From positions 1 to 5,033 of the forward strand of contig DATIJC010000052.1 in the NCBI GenBank assembly GCA_035479015.1: a stretch of 5,033 nt of DNA. Reading direction: 5' to 3'. Below the pieces are notes generated by a model. It saw only the letters and a list, made by a program, of their open reading frames with translations. It ran no database searches and was not told where the DNA came from. Shown here in pieces: positions 1 through 4,381 of this stretch. Position numbers and translations under genes: made by a program. Every line of letters starts with the position of its first letter. Within the stretch, counting starts at the first letter, position 1. The DNA is from DATIJC01 sp035479015. Its GTDB lineage: Bacteria > Patescibacteriota > Microgenomatia > UBA1400 > UBA12028.

Positions 1-39
1 ACAATACATGAATTCTCAAGAAAGGGGATTTAAAAGTAA

Positions 40-1278
40 ATGGCAAAAGCAAAAGTATCAAAAACAAACGAGGTCGAAAAGAGAGAGGAAGGAAACCTGC
101 CCGCAGACGCTACAGCGTCAGCTGTTGCAGGCGGGGAAGCTCCAAAGAAAGAGAAAAAAGTACGCAGTACGCAGGCGCCAGTGCGCAGTGAAAAACCTGC
201 CACTAGTATGGATGAGCTGCTTGAGCGAGTCGGTAAGGATTTGAAGACCCCGCACCGAGGGCAAATCACCCAAGGTATAGTAAACGCAATTTCCCGTAAA
301 ACAGTCCAGATCGATGTTGGCGGCAAGACCGAAGGTATCGTCACAGACAAAGAGTTTGAATCAGCTGAAGATTACATCAAACAACTTCATGTTGGCGATG
401 TGGTCAACGTGTATGTGGTCTCCACAGAAAATGACCGCGGTCAGATGCTGCTTTCACTTAAGCGCGCCGCCATGGATCAGAAGTGGGACATTTTCACCAA
501 AGACATGAATGAGGCTAAGACTGTAGAGGTCAAAGGCCTGGAACTCAATAAAGGCGGCATGGTCGTCCTCTATGAAGGTATCCGTGGATTTATCCCTACC
601 TCACAATTTGGTAAGAGTGTCATCAACAATCTTGATTCACTCTTGGGACATACAATCGCCGCTAAGATCATCGAAGTCGAAAAAGACAAAAACCGTTTGA
701 TTTTCTCTGAGCGTCACGTCAGTGAGCAAGAGCTCATGAAGCAAAAGACTGTAGCGCTGGATGCTATCGTCGTGGGTGAAACCTACGAAGGAACCGTATC
801 GGGCATCATGCCGTTTGGTGCATTCGTCACAGTCAATGTTCCATTAGCAGACAAAGAAGTGGCCAAGGTCGAAGGACTGGTGCACATCAGTGAAATCTCA
901 TGGGAAAAAGTGGAAGATCCAAGCAAGTACCTGACCGCTGGTCAAGAGATCAAAGTCAAAGTACTTGGTGTGGATCAAGCTGCAGGAAAATTAAATTTGT
1001 CAGTTAAACAGCTTGAAGCCGATCCATGGTCATCTGCCGCAGCCGCTTATCCAGATGGCAGTGTAGTCTCCGGTACAGTCTCCCGAGTCGCCCAATTTGG
1101 TGTATTCGTGCGGCTTGGAACGGGTATTGATGGACTCATTCATCGGAGTAAACTGACAGAGGGCGATATGCCACGTGTGGGTGAAGATGTCAGCGTGACG
1201 GTAGAGAGTGTAGATCCGGCTGCCCGGCGCATTTCTTTGTCGCTCACCCCGACCGAAGTCCCGATGGGATACAAATGA
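40..1278 (+). CDS. rpsA: S1-domain RNA-binding protein, ribosomal protein bS1-like, four S1 repeats
   Basis: This 412-residue protein is an S1-type RNA-binding protein, probably the bS1 homologue that helps the 30S subunit bind mRNA. Residues 1-70 are a low-complexity Lys/Glu/Ala-rich head. Four S1 OB-fold repeats follow at about 72-142, 157-225, 243-325 and 337-403. Repeats 3 and 4 are the most typical, with G-x-V-x-x-I/V-x-x-F-G-x-F-V, then E/D-GL-(V)H-I/R-S, then a closing K/R-L/I-(N/S)LS. Repeat 2 is divergent (FIPTSQF, RLIFSER), as the ribosome-anchoring repeats of bS1 often are. E. coli S1 has six repeats and about 557 residues, so this is a short form, as in many other phyla. The ATG at 40 follows a GGGG Shine-Dalgarno core at 24-27, about 12 nt away, which is a little long. 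The gene ends in TGA. Residues 41-50 are encoded by a heptamer repeat array (159-188). The S1 call is near certain; the symbol is less so, since other multi-S1 proteins exist. Confidence 0.93.
   Translation: MAKAKVSKTNEVEKREEGNLPADATASAVAGGEAPKKEKKVRSTQAPVRSEKPATSMDELLERVGKDLKTPHRGQITQGIVNAISRKTVQIDVGGKTEGIVTDKEFESAEDYIKQLHVGDVVNVYVVSTENDRGQMLLSLKRAAMDQKWDIFTKDMNEAKTVEVKGLELNKGGMVVLYEGIRGFIPTSQFGKSVINNLDSLLGHTIAAKIIEVEKDKNRLIFSERHVSEQELMKQKTVALDAIVVGETYEGTVSGIMPFGAFVTVNVPLADKEVAKVEGLVHISEISWEKVEDPSKYLTAGQEIKVKVLGVDQAAGKLNLSVKQLEADPWSSAAAAYPDGSVVSGTVSRVAQFGVFVRLGTGIDGLIHRSKLTEGDMPRVGEDVSVTVESVDPAARRISLSLTPTEVPMGYK
159..188 (+). repeat. Heptamer tandem repeat array, copy 1 (in the S1 gene)
   Basis: Four 7-nt units lie end to end: AGTACGC, AGTACGC, AGGCGCC and AGTGCGC, followed by AG. 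The array sits in the disordered N-terminal head of the S1 protein and encodes residues 41-50 (VRSTQAPVRS). The first base of the array is the third base of a codon. It matches the array at 4823-4852 at 27 of 30 positions although that one lies in radA and is read in a different frame. The similarity is therefore at the DNA level and not due to protein homology. Confidence 0.85.
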
Positions 1279-1374
1279 CACCAGCTGCAAGCAGTGTCAT
1301 CCCAAAACCTGGCATGCAATGCCAAGTATGTGGGATCCAGAGTGGAAATTCCCCCTACGCCAAGGCTTTGGGGG
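1275..1374 (+). other. Structured intergenic region: three consecutive hairpins, possible 3' UTR element or small RNA
   Basis: Three inverted repeats follow one another just after the S1 stop codon. Hairpin A pairs ATGACAC (1275-1281) with GTGTCAT (1294-1300) and has an inner TGC/GCA stem; its left arm contains the TGA stop. Hairpin B pairs ATCCCA (1299-1304) with TGGGAT (1331-1336) and contains a second stem, TGGCAT (1310-1315) with ATGCCA (1319-1324), around a GCA loop. Hairpin C pairs CCCCC (1351-1355) with GGGGG (1370-1374) and an inner GCC (1359-1361) with GGC (1364-1366) around AA. A and B share two bases, so their outer pairs compete. No stem is followed directly by a T tract, so a simple intrinsic terminator is not supported. 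I do not recognise a known RNA family here; it is not an evident tRNA, SRP RNA or tmRNA. Confidence 0.45.
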
Positions 1375-1399
1375 ACTGCACGTTATTTATTAAATACAT

Positions 1400-1405
1400 G
1401 AGGTG
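1400..1405 (+). promoter_or_regulatory. Ribosome binding site of the 51-residue ORF
   Basis: GAGGTG lies 5 nt before the ATG at 1411. It is a good Shine-Dalgarno match at the right distance and is the main reason to accept the very short ORF that follows as a real gene. Confidence 0.65.
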
Positions 1406-1410
1406 TTAGT

Positions 1411-1566
1411 ATGTCAAAACAACGAATGATCATCACGGATGATCAAATCCTAGTGGATTACAAAATCATCTTTAACGCGATCCGTGAGTCCAATGGAGAT
1501 TGGCAGAAGGTCGAGCAAGAGATGCAGGCCTATCTGGATTCAGTCCAGAGCATGATCCAAGAATAA
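1411..1566 (+). CDS. Small hypothetical protein, 51 residues
   Basis: This short ORF starts with ATG and ends in TAA. Its product (MSKQRMIITDDQILVDYKII at the start, ending DSVQSMIQE) is 51 residues, acidic and predicted mostly helical, with no membrane segment, cysteine or recognised motif. The pattern around residues 9-44, with a single Trp at 31 in a GDWQKVEQEM segment, suggests a small helical bundle such as a helix-turn-helix-like fold, but that is only a guess. Three things support it as a gene: a GAGGTG ribosome binding site, normal-looking codon use, and an intrinsic terminator starting 16 nt after the stop. It lies between the structured region after the S1 gene and the carbonic-anhydrase-like gene. 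Its function is unknown. Confidence 0.7.
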   Translation: MSKQRMIITDDQILVDYKIIFNAIRESNGDWQKVEQEMQAYLDSVQSMIQE

Positions 1567-1582
1567 ATTTTTATCAGAATTT

Positions 1583-1613
1583 CCCGCCTCTAATCAGGCG
1601 GGTTATTTGTTTT
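1583..1613 (+). terminator. Rho-independent terminator after the 51-residue ORF
   Basis: A perfect 7-bp GC-rich stem, CCCGCCT (1583-1589) with AGGCGGG (1596-1602), closes a 6-nt loop and runs straight into a T-rich tract (TTATTTGTTTT, 1603-1613). This is the clearest terminator in the window. It ends 12 nt before the next start codon, leaving no room for a conventional promoter of the downstream gene. Confidence 0.85.
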
Positions 1614-1620
1614 GGGGAGG
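1614..1620 (+). promoter_or_regulatory. Strong ribosome binding site that fixes the carbonic-anhydrase-like start
   Basis: GGGGAGG lies 5 nt before the ATG at 1626. It decides the start: the same frame stays open upstream to about 1500, but that extension would run through the terminator hairpin and overlap the 51-residue ORF in another frame. Confidence 0.8.
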
Positions 1621-1625
1621 AAGAT

Positions 1626-2423
1626 ATGTCATATCAAGGAGAGCGCACCTACAAAGAGTATTCCAATTGGGACCTGATGGTGAAGGGAGTTTTGCCGGTA
1701 ATAGATGCACCAGAGCAAAGGAAAAAAACTATGATCGAACAATGGAAGAAAGAACTTGAAGTGGGTGAAGTAACTTGGAAAAGTGTCCAAGAAGCATTTG
1801 CCACATATGAAGGTGACTACGGTATCGTTGATCATGCTGGAGATCCAGTGGTCAGTGTCCTGGGAGAGCCTCGACGCGGCGATCATCACTATAGTGTGTC
1901 TGGCCTCGCCGGCATGAGCGAACAAGATTTCCTCGCTGCGGTCGAAGGCAAAAAAACTGCCGTATTGATCGCATGTATGGATAAACGGGCAATTGCCGAT
2001 ACGTATGATCAAGTTCGCGAAGAAGTAGGTGAAGATGTAGAACTCATCACACTTTCAATGGGTGGGGGCATAGTTCAAGAAGACGTGATTACCAGAGACA
2101 AGCAACGAGTTACAGTTAACCGTGCTCTAGCTTTGCGTGTGATTACACAATATATAGATCAAGTTGCAGACGTTGTTAAAGTTGTAGTGACTGGACATGA
2201 TCGGCAATGTGGCGCGGTCAAATTCTATAAAGACGGCACACCACTTCACCAGGAACTAGGGGTGGAAAAAGGCGCTCCCGAAGAGCAAGCAGCAATGATA
2301 GATATGATTAATGCAAAAGCCAATGAAATCTTGCCTGCAAACTGGTCTGGCGTGGCAGATACCCGTCTTGTAACCATTAATCACGATGATCATTTCCACA
2401 GAATGGTGCCTACGGAAGGTTAA
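1626..2423 (+). CDS. Beta-carbonic-anhydrase-like zinc protein, atypical
   Basis: The 265-residue product has the core layout of a beta-type carbonic anhydrase (zinc enzymes that interconvert CO2 and bicarbonate in the cytoplasm). A hydrophobic strand leads into C-x-D-x-R at 117-121 (CMDKR, classically CxDSR), with a Gly-rich turn near 146-148. A second strand (VVKVVVTG) leads into His191 and Cys195 in GHDRQCGAV. The expected zinc ligands are Cys117, His191 and Cys195. The second motif is H-x3-C and not the usual H-x2-C, and the Cys117 to His191 distance (74 residues) is longer than in most family members, so activity is uncertain. Residues 1-85 form an added N-terminal part without recognised motifs, and the C-terminus carries a His/Asp cluster (NHDDHFH, 252-258). 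No signal peptide is seen. A strong RBS precedes the ATG and a terminator lies just upstream. It could be a non-catalytic member of the carbonic anhydrase superfamily. Confidence 0.7.
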   Translation: MSYQGERTYKEYSNWDLMVKGVLPVIDAPEQRKKTMIEQWKKELEVGEVTWKSVQEAFATYEGDYGIVDHAGDPVVSVLGEPRRGDHHYSVSGLAGMSEQDFLAAVEGKKTAVLIACMDKRAIADTYDQVREEVGEDVELITLSMGGGIVQEDVITRDKQRVTVNRALALRVITQYIDQVADVVKVVVTGHDRQCGAVKFYKDGTPLHQELGVEKGAPEEQAAMIDMINAKANEILPANWSGVADTRLVTINHDDHFHRMVPTEG

Positions 2424-2456
2424 TTTATATGACTAGTGAGAAGAGTGACTGATCTC

Positions 2457-2469
2457 CAGCATACTGCTG
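2457..2469 (+). other. Small inverted repeat after the carbonic-anhydrase-like gene, weak terminator candidate
   Basis: CAGCA and TGCTG pair around a TAC loop. A pyrimidine-rich tract with a run of six T follows from about 2481, but 11 nt separate it from the stem. Only a weak or partial terminator could be argued. The rest of the 94-nt gap (2424-2517) shows nothing else clear. Confidence 0.25.
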
Positions 2470-2505
2470 TGCGCGTCTAACCTTTCTTTTTTCTTGATTT
2501 TCTCG

Positions 2506-2511
2506 TAGAGT
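2506..2511 (+). promoter_or_regulatory. Possible -10 hexamer of the 171-residue gene
   Basis: TAGAGT ends 6 nt before the ATG at 2518, the same spacing as TATAGT before radA. No TGn extension and no good -35 are visible, so support is mainly positional. If real, transcription would start at or next to the ATG. The AGAG inside it could instead act as a weak Shine-Dalgarno site. Confidence 0.25.
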
Positions 2512-2517
2512 AGAACG

Positions 2518-3033
2518 ATGCTGCAGCTATTTAACGAGAAGAAAGATCCTCCAGAAGTTGGAAAAGTTTTCCCATACCGTGAAAATGCGTACGTAAAGGC
2601 TGCCGGATACATTCGAAGTGAATCGCAACTACAAAATACATTTTCTTCACTTGAGGATGCTGCCACGGGAGAACCGTACTGTTTCAAAGTGCCGGATCAC
2701 TGGCGAAGAGTTCTTTTCTTAAAAGAATCAGGTATTGGTACGACAACGACAATTCCGAATTTTCCCGTGTATGTGCTTGTGGGGGTCAACAGAGAAGAGA
2801 AAAAGTTCGTTACTCGCACGACCGTCGTAATAAAAGATCATTTGCCGATACAGGGCAATGAGGTAACTGGACTTATTTTTGTTGATGGAAAATTTTTTGT
2901 GACAAGTGGTGTATTCCATGATGAGAAAAACGATGATAAGTTTTTCGTGTTGCTTGCGAGACAAGAAACTGCATTTGATAATGATCCATACATGAAAGAG
3001 GGTCTACAAAAAATGTTTAATCTTCGAGAGTAA
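2518..3033 (+). CDS. Hypothetical protein, 171 residues, soluble
   Basis: I do not recognise this protein. It is 171 residues long with no signal peptide or membrane segment, so it is probably cytoplasmic. The middle and C-terminal parts (about 82-148) alternate hydrophobic and polar residues (FPVYVLVGV, RTTVVIKDH, VTGLIFVDGKFFVTSGVF, KFFVLLAR), which suggests a mostly beta fold of four or five strands. A short acidic helical tail follows. It has one cysteine (Cys55), so no Cys-based metal site. The ATG at 2518 is the only reasonable start, because an in-frame TAG lies 12 nt upstream. A strong Shine-Dalgarno site is lacking. It stands alone between the carbonic-anhydrase-like gene and the cupredoxin gene, both on the same strand, and no terminator is visible after its TAA. 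Confidence 0.7.
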   Translation: MLQLFNEKKDPPEVGKVFPYRENAYVKAAGYIRSESQLQNTFSSLEDAATGEPYCFKVPDHWRRVLFLKESGIGTTTTIPNFPVYVLVGVNREEKKFVTRTTVVIKDHLPIQGNEVTGLIFVDGKFFVTSGVFHDEKNDDKFFVLLARQETAFDNDPYMKEGLQKMFNLRE

Positions 3034-3060
3034 TCTTTCAGTGTTCGGTCAGATAAAATC

Positions 3061-3069
3061 TGCTATAGT
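3061..3069 (+). promoter_or_regulatory. Extended -10 promoter of the cupredoxin gene
   Basis: TGCTATAGT matches the extended -10 form TGnTATAnT. Transcription would start near 3076, giving a leader of about 22 nt that contains the AGGAG ribosome binding site. No convincing -35 hexamer is seen 17 bp upstream, which an extended -10 can tolerate. The same TGnTATAGT sequence occurs twice more, before the two divergent genes at 4334 and 4382. Confidence 0.6.
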
Positions 3070-3086
3070 GAAACCTCGTAATATAC

Positions 3087-3091
3087 AGGAG
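3087..3091 (+). promoter_or_regulatory. Ribosome binding site that fixes the cupredoxin start
   Basis: AGGAG lies 6 nt before the ATG at 3098. Together with the signal peptide that begins at that ATG, it rules out the in-frame start 57 nt further upstream, which would also fall before the promoter. Confidence 0.75.
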
Positions 3092-3097
3092 TATCTT

Positions 3098-3541
3098 ATG
3101 TTTAAGAAAGCATTATTGATCGTCCCAGCTGCGCTGATTTTGGCTGGATGTAGTACAAGTACTACGCCAGTCGCCAGTCCAGAAGCGACTGCTACGCCAC
3201 AAGCACAAGTGCAGAACACGCCTGAGGCTACGCCAATGGCAACTTTGACGCCCGCACAGCTTGCGAAAGCCAAGAAGTTCACTGTCAAAGGTTTGAACTT
3301 CTCATTTGATGTTAAAGAGATCAAAGTGAAGCAGGGCGATGTAGTGACAATCAATTTTGCCAATACCGAAGGCACGCATAACTGGGTGCTGGATGAATTT
3401 AATGCGCGAACTGAGACGATCCCAGAGGGACAAACCTCAAGCGTGACATTTGTAGCCGATAAAACTGGAACATTTGAGTATTACTGCTCAGTGGGTAAGC
3501 ACCGCCAACTTGGCATGGTCGGCAATCTCATTGTGCAATAA
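3098..3541 (+). CDS. Cupredoxin-domain lipoprotein, plastocyanin-like blue copper protein
   Basis: The 147-residue protein is a membrane-anchored cupredoxin, probably binding copper for electron transfer or copper handling outside the cytoplasm. It starts with a lipoprotein signal peptide: Lys-Lys at 3-4, a hydrophobic stretch, then the lipobox LAGC with Cys18 as the lipidation site. Residues 19-55 are an Ala/Thr/Pro/Ser-rich linker. The domain from about 60 to 147 has the beta-rich cupredoxin pattern and a full type 1 copper ligand set: His94 (EGTHNW), Cys130, His135 and Met140, the last three in C-x4-H-x4-M. The size of the folded part (about 90 residues) fits a small plastocyanin or nitrosocyanin-like domain. 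The gene has its own extended -10 promoter and ribosome binding site. Its 3' end overlaps the end of the minus-strand gene by 14 bp. The redox partner cannot be told from this window. Confidence 0.88.
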   Translation: MFKKALLIVPAALILAGCSTSTTPVASPEATATPQAQVQNTPEATPMATLTPAQLAKAKKFTVKGLNFSFDVKEIKVKQGDVVTINFANTEGTHNWVLDEFNARTETIPEGQTSSVTFVADKTGTFEYYCSVGKHRQLGMVGNLIVQ

Positions 3542-4334
3542 CTTGCACGATGCCCTCATTTGCAGCAGTGAAGCCATATCTACCAGATCGTAGTAACTCA
3601 AGGAGAATATTCTTTTCGTATGCTGTGAGGTCAACTCCAATGTAGTCAGGGAAGTCACGAAATGTCATGATGCCTGATTGTTTTCGCAGGGTACTGGCAT
3701 CCTCACTCGTGAGTAGTTGGAAATGAAAAACTAGGGGAGAGTACATATATTGGGAATTAAAAATAGCGACTTGTTGATATGTTATCTCTCTATCGAGTGA
3801 TAGTTGTGGATTGCTCTCTACGACATACGTCAAAGTAGCATCGACATTTACATTGCCAAGTCTTGGAAAAGAGTCCTCATGTTCTTGACGAGAGACGCTG
3901 ATAAGAGCTCGAAGTGAAGAAACGTCAGCCCACTGACGCAGGTCTGAAAGCTGGGCAAGTAAGCTTTCTATGCTTGCTGTGGCCTGCTGCACATTGTCAC
4001 CGGGTGTGACCATGAGATTCGCCTGAAAAATGTGTTGCGATGCGGACCACAACTCAATGTTTATGGCAATGCCTCTGATATCTGTGCCCTCCTGTGAAGT
4101 TAGATGGAGAAGCTCACGAAGTTGTGTTTCCAAATGACAAAAAAGAGTTTGGGAGACATTCGACTCAATAGCGCATGCTTCCAATGCAGCCAGCTGATCT
4201 GCCGCCGGTGATTGTTGTTGTTTGCTCAATTCAATGACTGCCCCGATAGCCGTTGTACTCACTGTAAGCAGTATAAGCATGGCTCGTTTGAGCGAGGGAA
4301 TATGATCTTCTTTTGCGGGAGTCTCATTTGCCAT
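3528..4334 (-). CDS. Membrane-anchored hypothetical protein, possibly PilO-like
   Basis: The 268-residue product has a short polar N-terminus, one hydrophobic segment at about 18-34 (AMLILLTVSTTAIGAVI) and a long remainder that should lie outside the cytoplasm. No lipobox is present, so it is probably a signal anchor. A helical stretch with two cysteines (54 and 66) follows at about 44-80. Then comes a pattern of strand (103-109), amphipathic helix (115-135), strand (137-149) and strand (160-172). One transmembrane helix, a helical stalk and a ferredoxin-like beta-alpha-beta-beta unit are the arrangement of the type IV pilus assembly protein PilO, but no pilus genes are seen nearby and the likeness is by eye only. 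The ATG at 4334 lies 11 nt after an extended -10, so the leader is very short; GGAA just upstream is a weak ribosome binding site. The gene runs opposite to its neighbours and overlaps the cupredoxin end by 14 bp. Confidence 0.75.
   Translation of the reverse strand: MANETPAKEDHIPSLKRAMLILLTVSTTAIGAVIELSKQQQSPAADQLAALEACAIESNVSQTLFCHLETQLRELLHLTSQEGTDIRGIAINIELWSASQHIFQANLMVTPGDNVQQATASIESLLAQLSDLRQWADVSSLRALISVSRQEHEDSFPRLGNVNVDATLTYVVESNPQLSLDREITYQQVAIFNSQYMYSPLVFHFQLLTSEDASTLRKQSGIMTFRDFPDYIGVDLTAYEKNILLELLRSGRYGFTAANEGIVQVIAQ
3529..3552. terminator. Hairpin over the two convergent stop codons, possible bidirectional terminator
   Basis: A 10-position stem pairs 3529-3538 with 3543-3552 around a TAAC loop. 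Nine pairs are Watson-Crick and one (3532 with 3549) is a G-U wobble in plus-strand RNA or an A-C mismatch in minus-strand RNA. The cupredoxin TAA lies at 3539-3541 in the loop, and the minus-strand TGA (3530-3528) overlaps the stem base. No T tract follows on either side, so it is not a canonical intrinsic terminator, but its place between convergent genes suggests a role in ending or protecting both transcripts. Confidence 0.45.
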
Positions 4335-4345
4335 AAATTTCCGTC

Positions 4346-4354
4346 ACTATAGCA
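4346..4354 (-). promoter_or_regulatory. Extended -10 promoter of the minus-strand membrane protein
   Basis: On the minus strand this reads TGCTATAGT, identical to the cupredoxin promoter core. It ends 11 nt before the ATG, so the expected leader is only about 5 nt. Its -35 position would fall on the radA -10 element. Confidence 0.55.
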
Positions 4355-4366
4355 CCAATTTTCTTC

Positions 4367-4375
4367 TGGTATAGT
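4367..4375 (+). promoter_or_regulatory. Extended -10 promoter of radA, predicting a leaderless mRNA
   Basis: TGGTATAGT ends 6 nt before the radA ATG. With the usual 6-7 nt from the -10 to the transcription start, the first base of the mRNA would be at or next to the A of ATG, leaving no space for a Shine-Dalgarno site; none is seen in any case. Its -35 position would overlap the opposing -10 at 4346-4351. Confidence 0.6.
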
Positions 4376-4381
4376 AGCCGT

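Noticed and set aside
8..244. Lys/Arg-rich ORF in another frame over the S1 gene start
   Set aside because: It is a frame shadow of the charged S1 head, without a ribosome binding site or recognisable domain. The other long antisense ORFs over S1, the carbonic-anhydrase-like gene, the cupredoxin gene and radA are likewise shadows of well-identified genes.
1275..1374. Hairpin cluster as the end of an insertion sequence or an integron-type site
   Set aside because: No transposase or integrase, no target duplication and no recombination core site seen nearby.
1368..1396. Promoter TTGGGG - 17 bp - TAAATA before the 51-residue ORF
   Set aside because: Both hexamers match the consensus at only three of six positions, and the first is part of hairpin C. 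Too weak to list.
1500..1625. N-terminal extension of the carbonic-anhydrase-like gene by 42 residues
   Set aside because: It would run through the terminator stem, overlaps the 51-residue ORF in another frame and has no ribosome binding site, whereas the ATG at 1626 has a strong one.
1885..1895. ACTATAGT palindrome inside the carbonic-anhydrase-like gene as a promoter
   Set aside because: It lies inside a conserved coding frame, lacks the TGn extension and has no start codon in useful distance.
2012..2018. Single AGTTCGC in the carbonic-anhydrase-like gene as a further heptamer array
   Set aside because: Only one unit with no tandem neighbours, expected by chance.
3041..3097. N-terminal extension of the cupredoxin gene by 19 residues
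   Set aside because: The extended -10 promoter lies inside it, and the signal peptide and ribosome binding site both fit the ATG at 3098.
3151..3240. Repeated CTACGCCA-like words in the cupredoxin linker
   Set aside because: Explained by repeated Ala-Thr-Pro codons in a low-complexity linker; there is no fixed spacing, unlike the heptamer arrays.
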